Counted from the stretch's first letter, positions 1 through 12,900 are shown. The stretch is 64,000 nucleotides of DNA from Nereocystis luetkeana (GCA_031213475.1 JARUPZ010000009.1:5365601-5429600); one strand, 5' to 3'. Numbers and translations: made by a program. The notes: a model not told the origin generated them from the sequence alone.

Positions 1-480
1 TTTGGTTCGAAGCGGTGAGATTCCGAGTCCTCGACAGACATCGATCAACAAAACCAACGATTGCGTCATGAATCCTGAACGGAGTGCGCTCGTTAGGGGC
101 TCCGACACACCCCAGGGCCAAAGTCTTCACACCATGGCCGGTGTCATGCGGCGGGAGCTGACCAGGCGTATCATAAAAAAACAGTTGGCCGCTGGTTTGC
201 ACAAAACACAAGGCAAAATTTCTCCAACTAAATGTCTCGAATGACAAAAAATATACTTTTTTTCAGGTTTGGGAGGATACCGTAGGACGCCGCCGGCAAG
301 CTCTCGCCCCCTAGACCATGGATCCGCCTGATATCTTCGAGGCCGTCATCTATACTCGTTGGGCTTGCCAGATACCGAGTGGGTTGGCCGTGGACTGAGT
401 CTATGTCGAGATCGAGCGTCAATCGTCGCACGAGCTGGATTCGATCACCGTGTTGACAATTTGCGACCAGAAAACAACAA
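1..480. other. Exon-like island at the left window edge
   Basis: A plus-strand frame is open from base 2 to a stop at 242-244 and reads as an ordinary basic protein tail. A pyrimidine tract ending in CAG lies at about 257-266 and would make a good 3' splice site for a short further exon. On the opposite strand, about 480 to 228 is also open and protein-like, so the coding strand is uncertain. No family is recognised. The region may be the last exons of a gene entering from the left. Confidence 0.2.
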
Positions 481-679
481 ATTGCGCCGCCTGCAGCCGT
501 TGTTTGTGAAAAAAAAAAGAAAAAATCAAACATTGTTTTTTTTTTTTCCCACAGCGGTGGTACGAGTAAATTTCCGTCTGTTTTTTGAAAGCGATATATT
601 TGAAAACAAACTTTTGAACTTCGCGTTTCCATTGGCATACTATATAGATAGGCCTAATGTATATTTGAATATCTATGTA

Positions 680-1380
680 TTACAGTCGGTGCCATAGTAT
701 CCCGCATGACCTGGAAATACTGGATTTACAGGACAAGGAATAAGACAATTTTGTGTTCGTGTGTTTCACTGTATGTGGTACAACATATATCTCTGTATCA
801 TAATCGGTGTCATACTCTCTAACACGACCTGAAAATACCGGATTTGGGGGAAAAGGTTTGTGATTTATGTGTTTTATTCACTGTCTGTGGTGAAACACAA
901 TATATGTGTATCATAATCAATGTCATTTTATCTCCACCATGAAGCGAAAATCCCGGATGTCATGTGAGAGAAGAAAAGGAACGAGCCAGATTTGGGCTTG
1001 TGCTTTCTTCACATTTTTGTTTTTAACATCACTTTTATTTCCAGCCTGCTGTAGTTCGTAGTAGTTTTTTTTTCCTCGCCGAAAACCAGCACAAGCCGTG
1101 GTCATAGGTCTTGTCCCTTCGCCCCCCCGGTGCATCCCTTTCTTTATATTAATGTATGTGGTAGAACAGAATATCTATGTATTATTGTATGTATGATATC
1201 ACGATCGGTGTCATCCTATCTTCACCATTATCAGAAATGCCCGGAATTGGGGCGGGGGGGGGACTCCGCTTTCTGCGTGTGTTTTCCACGCTGTAATACG
1301 TGTGCAAAGTATTCTATTTATCAGTATATATACCGGACATGGTGTCATCCTTTTCGGCATGACCGGGTTGCCGCGAAGGT
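680..1380. repeat. Degenerate ~115 bp tandem repeat
   Basis: A block reading roughly ATCGGTGTCAT...CCGGATT recurs at about 686, 803, 918, 1204 and 1338. The spacing is about 115 bp, interrupted once between 960 and 1200, where a fragment of another repeat family (1075-1140) sits. The copies are strongly diverged. No coding content is evident. Confidence 0.5.
1075..1140 (+). repeat. Fragment of dispersed ~180 bp repeat
   Basis: The segment containing AAGCCGTGGTCA, then CCCTTCGCCCCCC and GGTGCATCCCTTT, matches the core of the repeats at 8.9 kb and 18.4 kb. Only the central part is preserved. Confidence 0.4.
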
Positions 1381-2760
1381 CCTTGGGGAGAAACCGATTA
1401 TTGTGGCTCCGAATCGATATCTTCCGCATGTGAAACACGTTAAGAAAACCGCCTACCAGCTACTTGCCGCTCGTAACCTTGGCACTACGAGGACGCCCAG
1501 CCCTCTATATTGGCTTGTCTTTGTGCGTGGGTGTGCTCTCGTGTGTGCACATACATGTGGATTTTAGTGTTTTTACGATAGTATGGTCCCCTGTGTGTCT
1601 CGTTCGAATTAGTTTCGCTGTGGAAATAATTGAAACAAAAAACATGGATCCTGGTCCAATTCGCCCGAGTACGTTGAGTTTTGAGATTGTATGTTCTTCA
1701 GTTGTTTGCGCATAAAATAAACCATATTTCCCACGCATAAAAGAGTTTCCGACTTTTTATCGACAAAAATTAGGCGGGGGAAAAAAACTTGCCACTTGCA
1801 ATGAACCTGGTCGACGAGCTCTGTTCAAAACGGGTGAAAACAAATGTTCCCCACGTTCGTTCACATTAAACCAATCAATGCAAACCATCTACTAAAATCC
1901 ACTGATTAGCGAATATCTGGCCAACAAAAAAACAAGAAAAAATGATAGATAGATATAAGATAAACCCGTGAAACAGAGTCTTCAAAACAATATTTGATCC
2001 CATGGCACCAAGGGATCATACCGCAGTAACTAGTTGAGGATAGTGGTGTATAGTTTCCGATACGTACGGTGAAATTATGTCTTTTTGATTTTATGTGGGT
2101 TATATGTATGTATACACGAGGAGGTAAATGAATGTGTTTTATTTGCATCCACACTAATAATGCATCTACCCATACACGATAATCCAAATAATATAGTACA
2201 AGGTATAATACATTATGAAGATTGAGGAAGAGGCTTTTCTTGGCGCATCATATATTTTTTAATAATAATAGAGACAAAACGATCCAGTGTCGAGGTTCAA
2301 AATTTTCGAATCCGAGGAGTTTTTCGACATCCATCGTGAAGATCTTTTCAGCTTTTGAGGTATGATCTCCACACCTGGAGACAGGAGAAGTGGCTTAGTC
2401 GCCTGTATCGCTTCACAATTAATAAAAAAAAACATGTTTCCAAGGTATTTTCTCCTGGGCGGGATATCTTCGTTCAAAACCGATGCAAAAATAAATAAAT
2501 AAAAAAACATGAAAACAATAGATTTGAACTGCTAGGATTTCAAACACAAATTAATTGTAAAAAAAAGCGAATATTTGCGACGCAAAGATGGAAACAATGT
2601 AAGCTGGAACAACAACGATTAGATCCGTCTGAAACTCAGTTTTTTCCAAAATAATTAATACAATCTGGAAATACGTTATCACCTCAAAACAAATATATCG
2701 TGAAGGTCGAACTTCTGCAAATAATTTTTTGCCGGGACCATAGAACTACAGAACTACATA

Positions 2761-3884
2761 CTTAGATCACAACCCCTGAGCGTGCTCGGTTGGTGCATCC
2801 CTGGCCTCTCAGAGCTCCCACTTCCAAACCGCCTCCTTTAATGACTTGCCGGACCTTTCCAGCAGTTCTTTGTTTTCTCGGTCCTTTCTTCCTTTTTTCT
2901 TCTTCCGTTTCGTGTGCGTTCGTGTTCTCCGAGTACGGCATCACCGGCGGACCCGGCACCGTCGCGGGTGTCAGCGGGTGCTATCGGGTCGAGGGGGGGT
3001 TGCAAGGAGCGCGGTCACCGCTTTCGTGCCTAGGCGTTGCGTGTACGTCGAGACACGAGGGATGCATGAACGGTCTTTGTCTGGCTTCGATTTATGATTG
3101 TTGATAGAGTATGTAGGAGTTATGAAGGTCGTTCGGGAGGGCAAGATAATATTCAAGCCGTGCTTTTTTTTGCGACCCCGCTGATGTTGAAAAAGGCAGG
3201 TGGTGTGCAGTTTGATAACCAACGTTAACGAGCTGGCGAACGACGGCCACGGTGAGCACTGGGCTTCACGCGAGGCAGGCGACGGGGCTGATTGTGGCAG
3301 AGAGTGATACAAGCTGTACCCGGACCGAATCGGTAGCGAGGTTGTCGCGAGAGGGGCAGGCGGCGTGCGAGTTTGGGAGAGAAGCTTCATGATATATTTT
3401 CTTCTTTTCGACCGGGTGCAAGGTGTTCCAATCAGGCAGAACATTATTACACGAGAGGGGACTGGGATATTATATTCTTTTCCGAGTTTCCGGTTTTATT
3501 TTCATTTTTTTTGCTGCTGTACCGTGCTGTGCTTTCGCTTTCTTCGTACATACAGTACAGGCATAGAACATATAATATATATCGAAGGAAGAAAATATGT
3601 ACAGACAGTAGTAGTACCCTACCTGGGGTGTTTACGTACGTACGACATCCGCGACGCGAAGCGTATATCTGGTATCCAAGCTGACGTCGGAGCTGGTTTT
3701 TCCTGAAGCATGGCGGCGGGACTCTTGGCATTATAAAGTCGCCGGTTTGCAATAATTATTACGATACTTGATCACCCTAAACTCAATCGTGGACCTCTGT
3801 TCGCTTAGCATAATTTGATGCATTCTTTCCCTTCCTGAGCAAACGTTGCGGCCGGCGTTGGCCGCCCGCGGAGCGAAGCGCCTT
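2761..3884 (+). repeat. 1.1 kb dispersed family, copy 1
   Basis: First of two head-to-tail copies, both 1124 bp. It starts at CTTAGATCACAACCCCTGAG and ends at GGAGCGAAGCGCCTT. The unit holds a T-rich stretch, a CTACCTGGGGTGTTTACG motif and a terminal GC-rich hairpin that is partly degenerate here. Overlapping frames on both strands stay open in several copies, but the stops are simply sparse and no domain is recognised. It is probably a non-coding mobile or satellite repeat. Confidence 0.8.
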
Positions 3885-3902
3885 TTACATACATACCCTG
3901 GT

Positions 3903-5026
3903 ACTTAGATCACAACCCCTGAGCGTGCTCGGGTGGTGCATCCCTGGCCTCTCAGATCTTCCACTTCCAAACCGCCTCCTTTCATTACTTGCCGGACCTT
4001 TCCAGCAGTTCTTTGTTTTCACCATTTCTCTTGGCACTCTCGGCCCTTTCTTCCTTTTTTCTTCTTTCGTTTCATGTGCGTGCGTGTACTCCGAGTACGG
4101 GAGCGCGGGAGCGCCCGGCACCGTCGCGGGTGTCAGCGGGCGCTGGCGGGTAGAGCGGGGGTTGCAAGGAGCGCGGTCGCCGTTTTCATGCCTTGGCGTC
4201 GCGTGTGCCTCGAGGCATGAGGGATGCATGAACAGGCTTTGTCTGGCTTCCGTTTATGATTTTTGATAGAGTATGTACGAGTTATGAAGGTCGCTCGGGA
4301 TGGCAAGATAAGGTTTAAGCGGTGCTTATTTTTGCGACAATGCTGAAGTTGAAAGAAGGAGGTGTGCAGTTTTAACACCAACGTTATCAAGCTTGCGAAG
4401 GGAGGCCACGGGGAGCACCGGAATTCACGTGAGGCGGGCGACGGGGCTGATTGTGGCAGAGAGTGATAAAATATTCACGCGGACCAAATCGGTGGCGAAG
4501 TGGTCGCGAGAGGGGCGGGCGGCGTACGAGGCCGAGAGAGAAGCTCTTCTGTACGAATTTCGTTTCTTCTTTTCGACCGGGGTGTAAGGTGTTCCAATCA
4601 GGCAGAACATTATTGCACGAGAGGGGATGTGGATGTTTTTGTTCCCGAATTTTCGGTCCCATTTTCATTGTTTCTGCTGTGCCGTGCTGTGCATTCGCTT
4701 TCTTCGTACATACGAGTACATACATAAAGCATATCGAAAAAGAAAAAAGGTACAGAAGTAGTACCCTACCTGGGGTATGTACGTACGTACGACATCCGCG
4801 ACGCGAATCGTATGATGTGGCGTCCGAGCTGACGTCGGAGCTGTTTTTTCCTGAAGCATGGCGGCGGAACTCTTGGCATTATCAAGTCGCCGGTTTGCAA
4901 TTACGATCATTAAAAAAACTAAATTTAATCGTGGACCTCTGTTCGCTTCGCATAATTTGATGTACTTTTTTCCTTCCTGAGAGAGCGTAGCGGGCGGCGT
5001 AGGCCGCCCGCGGAGCGAAGCGCCTT
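3903..5026 (+). repeat. 1.1 kb dispersed family, copy 2
   Basis: Direct tandem neighbour of copy 1 with the same length. It ends in a perfect hairpin at 4990-5011. The junction before it reads ATACCCTGGTACTTAG where copy 1 reads ATACTTAG, an 8 bp insertion at a TA. Confidence 0.8.
4990..5011 (+). other. Terminal GC hairpin of the 1.1 kb family
   Basis: A 9 bp perfect stem (GCGGGCGGC paired with GCCGCCCGC) with a 4 nt loop lies 15 bp before the unit end. The same stem is intact at 62,071-62,092 and partly decayed in the copies at 3.85, 14.85 and 63.87 kb, so it belongs to the family. Confidence 0.7.
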
Positions 5027-6707
5027 GTATGTACTATATTTGTTTTCTTGTTAGAGATATCCTTACTCCCTACCACTAACAACTTCTAGAGGTAGTCTTT
5101 GAAATGTCTGCCTATCGGGAGGGAGCGTATTGTTGATAAATATATATGGTGTCTATGTTTGAATTGCCGGCGCGACAAGAGTATCTAATAATAATAGGAA
5201 GACCCCCCATCGACTGAAAGCAAGGGTCTACCATCCTTGAGGAACTGCTTATTCAGCACGGTTTTGCCTTTTCTGTAGGCAAACTGAGCAGACCACGACG
5301 CGAGGTGGGGCACACGAACTACTGCCTGTGTCCACCCCCCCCTGTTTGGGCGTTTGAATAACCTTATGTACTAGGAGTACCACCTGTCTGGCATACTCTT
5401 GATTTTATTTGTAATAAATCAGCCCCCCTCGAAAGGGGATAGCCCACACGAACTACGGTCTGCGTCCACGGTGCTGTGGTGGCGTATAACACTCACTAGA
5501 TAACAGACACCCTGGGAGGAATTTCCGACCCCGCTGCCTCTACAACGTGGTGACCAAACCCCACGAAGATGTTTGCTTAGGAACAAATTCGTCGAGGAGC
5601 TGGCGTCGATGCATCACTCCCGGTATGTTCGCCTTTTTTTCCGTTGTCAAGACCCCCAGATTTCAACTCGTCCGAAAGGGAGTTTTACCTAGAGTGTTGT
5701 AGGGTGGCATGCCATTAATACAAAAAAACTATTACACACAAAGACGTCCGGAACAAGATAATTTCGACACCTAACAACAGCTGAGAGCTGTTAGCATATA
5801 TATAAGACAAAAACGATGGCAGCGATGTCAGCGGGCAAGAAGCGCCAACGATAAACAGCCACACTGCTGTAGTATGGGCGTCACAACACATACATGAAGG
5901 AAAGGCGACCTCGGTTGCTTCATCTTCTGATATACTTCTCCGTACTGGTAGTCCGCCGTTGGCGTTGAAGAGGCACGCTTATCAGTAATCCTTCGCAGTC
6001 ATGTTTTGTCCGGTGATCTTGATCGCAACTCCGACTTTTCCAACTTTCAGATCTACGATTCTAGTATTTGTTATATTAAACGTCTTCCTGAACAACAACC
6101 TCCACTGGGGCAAACGTATCACACCAGGCTTTCATTTTGTGCTTAGGGCTGGCGCGCCAACATCTCCTACCCCCCCCCCCGCCTGTCCCTGTCGCTAAGA
6201 TTGAAGCGCCTGATACCCTCGACGAACCGCTTGCCCTCCAGGAATTCAAACTCTGCAACTAGCAGTGAGCCAAACTCGCCGCGGGGTGGGGCTGACTAAC
6301 AGCCGTCCGTGTGTTTGCTATATATATTTCGATAAAAAACAATAACAAGCATATATATGCGCATCGTCAAACTGAAACCCCGCGAAACTTCAGAATGGTT
6401 TGATGAAAATATTATTGCACGAGACATGGAACAGGTGCATACGTGCATAGTACACACGAAATTGCTTCTAGCCTCGAGCGGACCGAACAGGTTAGAAGAG
6501 GGAAAAACATTGTGCACTCAGGCTAACACTGTAGAAAAATAGAAAAAGGAGGATACTACAATGTTTTGCCTACTTACGGAAACGAACCTTGTATCTATCT
6601 TTCACAACTTGTTTGCCTTTTGGAACGCATTCTAGTTTTAGCGTGTCGTTCGTGTCGTAGACAGGGGGACGGCATGATATTGCATTTGTCAAGACGGTTT
6701 ACTGCAC

Positions 6708-6852
6708 TACCAGGTAAGTATTGTTTGTTCGTGGTCTGAGCGTTAATGTTTTTTTACCGAATCGGAACGAATACCGGGTGGTTGTGCTTCCGATAGACGG
6801 GTAGTAAAATCCCTTTTAAAGCGAAGAACACAAAGCAACATAATACCAGGTA
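6708..6852 (+). other. 136 bp segment bounded by TACCAGGTAAG direct repeats
   Basis: TACCAGGTAAG occurs at 6708-6718 and again at 6844-6854. Each copy contains CAG/GTAAG, so the interval 6714-6849 has the form of a GT-AG intron flanked by an identical exon boundary. It could be an introner-like insertion or two neighbouring excision footprints. No flanking coding frame is clear enough to decide. Confidence 0.35.
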
Positions 6853-6867
6853 AGCTATATTAATATT

Positions 6868-6945
6868 TCTCTTGCCATCCGACAATGTGCTGCATGATCT
6901 TCAACATGGATCACTCATAACTTTCCCGAAAGAAGAAAACCTCGA
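6868..6945 (+). repeat. Short dispersed repeat, paired with 59.2-59.3 kb
   Basis: The block from CTCTTGCCATCCGACAATG to TTTCCCGAAAGAAG matches the reverse complement of about 59,232-59,312 with few differences. The match fades close to the TACCAGGTA at 6844. Confidence 0.6.
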
Positions 6946-8212
6946 AAACAAAAGGAAACCCATGCACCAAGTCTACCTCCCTTCCGTGCCAACTTTCAAC
7001 ATGTCTACTCTATTTGCTGTAATTGCTCCTTCCTTCTCATCACGTTCTATCCTTAAATCCTAAAATATATTTTTTTGGTATAATATGCTCGTCGTCATCA
7101 CCACTTTCGCACGACATTGCATTGCATCACGTGCTATATTTCTTGCAATGTTTTGTACTGGGTGCGATCGTGCATGGTAGGTTATCGTGACTGAGCTCGA
7201 GCTAGGGCAGGTTCTTATGGAACCCGAAACCGAAAAACACAACTGAATTTCACTTCACGGTCTTACACAGCCGACAGGAGATATCTTCATAGATATGGCG
7301 CTGAACGAAAAATGGTGCGCATCCAACACCCAGCACTAAGTCTTGCCACTCTCCCATGATTTATCACCTCACAGGGCAGGAGACTACGTTGAACTTTCAA
7401 GGCCATATATATGCCCCACTCTTTTCGGAGTGCTCGCTCCCAAGTGTGAGATTCGTTGATGTTGCGTGACCGGAGTTCTCGCTCGGAATATATATGAGAG
7501 CCTAGGTAATATATAGCCGCGTAGTTTTTGACGAAAACTGGTGCCCATGTCCGTCTGAAAAGCAATTAGGCCACGAATGGGCCAGACTCTTACGTCTCGA
7601 GGTAGAGTTCCGGCCACATATGGCACCAACGATCCTGAAACATGGTAGCGAGCACTGTCGGTGCAGTGCAGCATACAGCCTACGACCTGGACGGTTTGTG
7701 GTCCTCTCGTGGTATGTGTGGCGTTCGAATCCTCGGCGGTTGTAGGTGTTGTGTGTTGAAGGCACAGATCTTCAGGTTTAGGGCAATGATCGCAAAAGGC
7801 TCATGTCTACCGACGGCACTACCCTGGGGTTTCTTTACGATAGAGGGAAACCCTGTCGTTATTTCCGGGGTTCGGTTCCCATTCGTATTTTTAAACCCAA
7901 GGGTGCATACGTATTCCCATAGGTCGGGGGTGTCTGTTGTGTGTTAGACGATAGGCCAGGGAAAGACTATTGGTACCTGCCGGGGGTGTTGCCAGGGATG
8001 ATTTATGCGCTGTGTGTAAACTATGTCCTCACCATACCATTTTACCACCCGTGCCGTCCACTTAATACACCTGTTTGTTGCGCCCCTGTCTGGCTGGCAT
8101 TTTTCTTCGTTATTTAGTTCTACTTTGACAAGATGTGAACTTGTAAATAATTTACATTACGAGTGCGTTTGCGCTTTTATTTGTTTGCAACATCTCTTAC
8201 AGGGTTGGACAG

Positions 8213-8530
8213 AGGACCTTAAACAATCTGGGAGAAGGGATCGTTAGGTTGGTACGCTGTTCGGATGTTTTGGTTCCTGTTGGGATCAAGGCACGGGCGA
8301 AGACCCAACCCAACCCCTGACTCTAACCCTAACCCTAACCCCTAACCCTGACCCCAAACCGCAGATGAAACGGGCCAAAACTCGCCATAAACGCGGCTAC
8401 GCCGAGTGTGCATCGAACCAGGAAATTTCTCAGATGCGGACGGCGATTCCGAAGTGCAGACCACGCTACACATTTTTCGAGTAAAAAACATCCCTAAAGA
8501 TCCCTTCTCCTAGACTGCTAAACCTACTCG
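8213..8530 (+). mobile_element. MITE-like element with telomere-like core, copy a
   Basis: Ends are inverted: ATCTGGGAGAAGGGATC near 8226 faces GATCCCTTCTCCTAGA near 8499. The ~318 bp element contains repeats of CCCTAA at 8321-8352, a six-base telomere motif. A second copy at 61,352-61,674 has the same ends and the same CCCTAA block. The motif is therefore part of the element and not a healed chromosome end. There is no open frame of note, so this is a non-autonomous DNA element. Confidence 0.65.
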
Positions 8531-8914
8531 TTGGACGACAGCAGTCTTTAAAACGTATATTATCAGTTTTTAGGGTTTATTTAGGAATTGGTTATCTATC
8601 CGAAAATGCATTATGGCGTGCCTGTCGTACCTGTCGTATCCAGTGGGACGACATTGCATTACATTGGCTGCTTTGTCCACCGGATAGCAACGCATTATCT
8701 CTGTCGTCGTGTCGGGACCACCGGACTTATATTTCCCAACAACTAAAGACTCGTCACGGACAATGATTAGTCGTGCTGGTTGTCCACGGGGAAATAAAAC
8801 AGTTTGATTTGTTGGGCAAACCACACTCACCTGCACCTGCGCAATCAACAGGTAGGTGTTGTTGTCTGTTAATCCTGTTTGGTATTATCACCTTCCTTTT
8901 CAGTTTTAACTCGT

Positions 8915-9095
8915 AATAGGTGTTACCCTCAACGACCTTCTGGACACGCCGTGGTGACAGGTCTCTACCCTTCTCTCCCCCAGTACGTTCCTTTAGTTTT
9001 TTTTGCGCATAGGGTTCAGCATTCCCGACGTTCGTCGATTTCCATGGGATTTAGATAACTCACTATCTCGGGCTTCCCGCTAATCGTTGTTTTCG
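8915..9095 (+). repeat. Dispersed ~180 bp repeat, copy at 8.9 kb
   Basis: The segment runs from TACCCTCAACGACCTTCTGG through CCGTGGTGACAGGTCTCTAC and GTCGATTTCCATG to ATCGTTGTTTTCGATG. It aligns in order with 18,412-18,595, and its core with 1075-1140. Confidence 0.55.
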
Positions 9096-9599
9096 ATGCA
9101 ATAAAAAGGCCCTACGAGCATGCACTCGGTGAGACTTGAACCCACGAAACTGATATTAATTGAAACGGGGACCACGATCCTTTTCTGTTTTACCAAGAGG
9201 AATACACGACCGCCCGACGTTCTCTGCATCATTCCATAGTTCAGCCTATGAAGCGAGGTCAGAGTGGTCAATGAGCGGTTGTCACGCGCCTGGTGAGGTC
9301 TGCACAATATGATAGAGTAGGTGCCTTTCGCTCCGTCATAAATAGGCGGCCCATCAAACCTCAACAAAATTTGTATCAGTGACGTGTATTTCCGGGATTA
9401 TTTCGAAGTTTCAATCAGTACATACATACATGTAAGATCACGCATATTTGATGAATTCGAAAGAAAGGGCTAATTGTCTGGTGGTCGTCAGTATCTTCCC
9501 CTATAATACCATGCGTTGTTCAGATTAGAGTTTGTCTGATCGCTACTCTCGCGCTCCTCTACGACGTCCCAGGAAAATTCCAGGAAAATAGTTAGACAT

Positions 9600-9985
9600 C
9601 ACACAGAAGCATTCATTAGGCAGGTGGACTTCAGCCGTTTTGAATATTTCCCTAGTTCACCGGATAAAGTTTGTCTGCTGGCTGTTCACGAGCCCCGACG
9701 ACGACAACCCGCGGCGTCACTTGTAATTTTCAGAAAAGTGTAGACACGATATAGGCGCATCCGGCCGGTGGTCTTCATCTGAAAAAAAAGCCCACCAGGT
9801 CATCTGTAATAGTTTGCCTTCTCGCTATTCATGCCCCCCCCCGATACCCACGCACAACGTCACAGGTAATCCCCAGGGAAAAAAAGTGTTTTGACACGAT
9901 ATAGAAGCATCCACCCGGCCGACTTCATCTGGAAAAAATAGTCCCCAGTTCACTCTGTCACGCCAACCAAGACCACCTGTGAGGA
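9600..9985 (+). repeat. Three-unit ~148 bp tandem repeat
   Basis: A block reading ACACGATATAGRMGCATC, then GACTTCATCTG, then CAGTTCAC recurs starting near 9600, 9745 and 9895. The units are diverged and contain no gene. Confidence 0.45.
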
Positions 9986-9989
9986 CACT

Positions 9990-12900
9990 TTCCGTCACTA
10001 CCCCCCTTTCGTAACGTTAGCACATACTTAGGTATACTCGTACTCCGACGCTGTACGTCGCCCTCGGTTTATGCCTTTTCATAGTCAGGAGGGGAATGTG
10101 CATGATGAGACGACTGCCCGCCTCCACCTGCCTCAGGTCGACCATGCGTCGTCTGGTCCGTTTCATTGACCGCCTGGTGGTGTGTCCGGGCGATTGCTTA
10201 GTTTACTCATTTTCCTTCGTATATCACAACCCGACCGCCAAGCCCGGATGTCTAGCATACACCTGGTATATAAATTTGTTTCCGCTCTACCGTAGGGGGT
10301 AACCTAACAAACCAACGACCCGTTATAAGCCTAAATACGAAAGAAGATCCTGTCGTATTTTTCGTTTCCTTGCTGCACTAAATAAGAGTGGTACCACTGT
10401 AGAGTATCCGTGTGGTGGGGTTAGGGACAACCGAGAGAACTTGCGAGTCCCGAGGATTAATGAAGCAATGGCCTGGACACCGGGTTTGCTGCATGTCGGG
10501 TGGGCTGGAAAGACAACACACACGAGACCACCTGGCCATGATGGACTCCATGACTAATCATAGGTGCTCGCACTATTATCTTCGCGTTCTGGTTCTATCA
10601 AGAAAATAACCTACGTTAACCGCCCATTAATGCACTACTTTCGCAGTTTTTTGGTTTTAGGGCAAAATATCTAGGCGGCTTAGTCTCTCTGCTAGAACTA
10701 CGGACACAACAAATTCAGCAGTTTTTTGTGCGTAACGCTAATGCATTGTTCTTTCCGTCCTCCACTATTGGCAAAGGCTCTGCCATGTTTCTACCACAGC
10801 GGTATTATAAGACTAAAGGACGTTATATTAGTCTGCCAACATTAAGAGTTCAGAACCTTACAGAAAAAGAGTTTGTAAAATTAACAACATTACAACCTAC
10901 TCGCTTCCGGGTGTGCGCGTTCGAAAGATAACATTGAACCTTGGAAATGAATAGATTTTTTAGACAGGAATCATCTCACAACTGGCTCGTTGTGTATTTC
11001 GAACTGCATCAGTTCCCTTTTACACTAAGTCGCCTAGCGCGACGGATGGAGCACCAACCTCTTGGGGGCTAGGAATGGTAACTTGCTGTACGAGTAGGAC
11101 AGTTGCGTAGTATTACGTTGAATCCCGTACCATACAAAAACAGCACTAATATGCTCTGTGAACACCGTGCTTGCATCGAGAAAACGGCAAAAGACACTGC
11201 ATGTTGTGCAGGAAGTAAACAGCAGGGATATAATAATTAGCTGTTCTGTTGCGCTGGCGCAACATTTTGTTCATCTTGGCATTTTTCCGCAACAGCCGCG
11301 GAGGGCCAGGTTGCACGAAGCGCAACACGCATTTCTGGGCTCGCGACAGTTTGGGCCGCAGGCCCGACAACATGATAAGGCTTTGTTTGTTTGCGTAGGC
11401 TGGAAAAAAGCTGAAATATTTTCACAATTCGCCTTCGGCGGGAAGGGTATTGAGACCCTTTTAAAATTTGACGTTTGTTTTTAAGGTCCTTTCTTACAGA
11501 GTGGAACGAAATATGTTCAAGTTGTGTTCCCGCTACAGGCCGTTTCGCGCAAAACTCCGTGTGTCGCTTGTTGCGCTGCCCGCAACAGATTCCGGACGGC
11601 TAGGTTTGTGCCTGGTCCACAGAAATCCGAAGTCGTCTGGGTAACCTGGGTGAAACGCGTGCAACACGGGGTATCCAAAAACACCAATGATTGAATATAT
11701 GTTGAACACCTTAGGAGGCTGAGTGGATTGCCTGGACCCCTCCGGGGCCACGCTTTCAAAGAAGGACGTCAAGCAGCGGATACAAACATGCGCCGGGCTT
11801 GCGCGTCCCACACCAGCACCACAGAACACACGGAGACTGACCATCCCAGAAGCGCGCTTATGCCAGTATGTACAAACGAAAACACTATGAGCCAACCCCC
11901 CGTTATATCAGGGACCACGGTCAGTACTCTATGCATTTAAACACAGCACAAGCTTAGAACGGAGAATAAATCACCTGGACAAGACGTGGGTGACGAACGT
12001 TTGCCGAGAGTGAGGAGCGTGGATGTCCCACTTGTGTCTTCGACGCGGTCTTCTTTTCGTGCAGATATTGAGTTCTCAAGAAGTAATCGTGTATGTCGTG
12101 TAGGTGTTGTGGTTGGTGGTGAGTGTTGTCGAATGAACTACCGGGTCGATGTTCGTATGTTCGCGGTAGGGGAGGATTGAGGAAAAGGCCCCTATATAAT
12201 CGAAACGCCTAATAATGTAACCAGGGACATATTACTCCCCTCCAATAGTAGACAACAACACCCACATCCAGTTTTAGTTGCAAATCGAGTTTAGCGGCAC
12301 AACATAATCGCGGTAAAATAGCGAAAGAAACTAATCGAGTTATCTTAAACATCTTTCGGGATGAAGACATATAAAAAGGGCGAACTCGCGTCCGCAGCCT
12401 TGTTCACTGTACTATAATAGTGCAGGAACAACGTCACAAATACCAGGAGTCCGCCTTCTAGTTCACTTCAACAATGCGGAGTTAAAATTGCAAATTCAGT
12501 AAAGAATATTTACTAAATGAGTACTCAAATCTCCTGTACCCTTTTCCTTTTCCTCATTTATTTACTTTTTCCACCCTCTATATCATGTTTTGTTTTATGA
12601 CGACTACGTCGCTGAGATACCCGGGGTTCGCCTGTATTTTACTGTAATGCCTTTCGTTCGCGATCCCTAGCGACCAGAAGGAAAGAAGAGACGAAAAATA
12701 GCTGGTTGTAGCGGCTGCCAAACCTTTGCCCTTTCGCCGCTGTTCACGTTTGATGTTGAATTTCGCAAAAATAAATTTCTCCGGGTCGTACGTCATTCCA
12801 ATACCAAAACCCTCACGACTGTATGGTCTATAGTTTTTTTTTTAAACTCGCTTCGTGTATATTTTCTACGGTTTGTAATCGTTTCGGCAACTATAATCCT

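Larger units (their letters stand above)
5027..8212. other. Anonymous interval
   Basis: No supportable gene. The stretch contains AT-rich runs, a CACACGAACTAC direct repeat at about 5312 and 5451, and the intron-like segment at 6708-6852 described separately. Open frames are short and lack recognisable motifs. Confidence 0.5.

Noticed and set aside
2790..3104. Conser­ved ORF in all 1.1 kb copies
   Set aside because: Opposite-strand frames are conserved equally well, and copies are too similar to show codon-level selection.
2761..5026. Helitron identity for the 1.1 kb family
   Set aside because: A 3' hairpin is present, but the unit does not start with TC or end in CTRR and has no Rep/helicase relative here.
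8321..8360. Chromosome end or fusion scar at CCCTAA repeats
   Set aside because: A second copy of the whole flanking element, with the same run, exists at 61.4 kb.
9131..9147. tRNA gene on the minus strand
   Set aside because: A good T-arm (GTGGG-TTCAAGT-CTCAC) is present, but no A box, D-arm or acceptor stem could be found.
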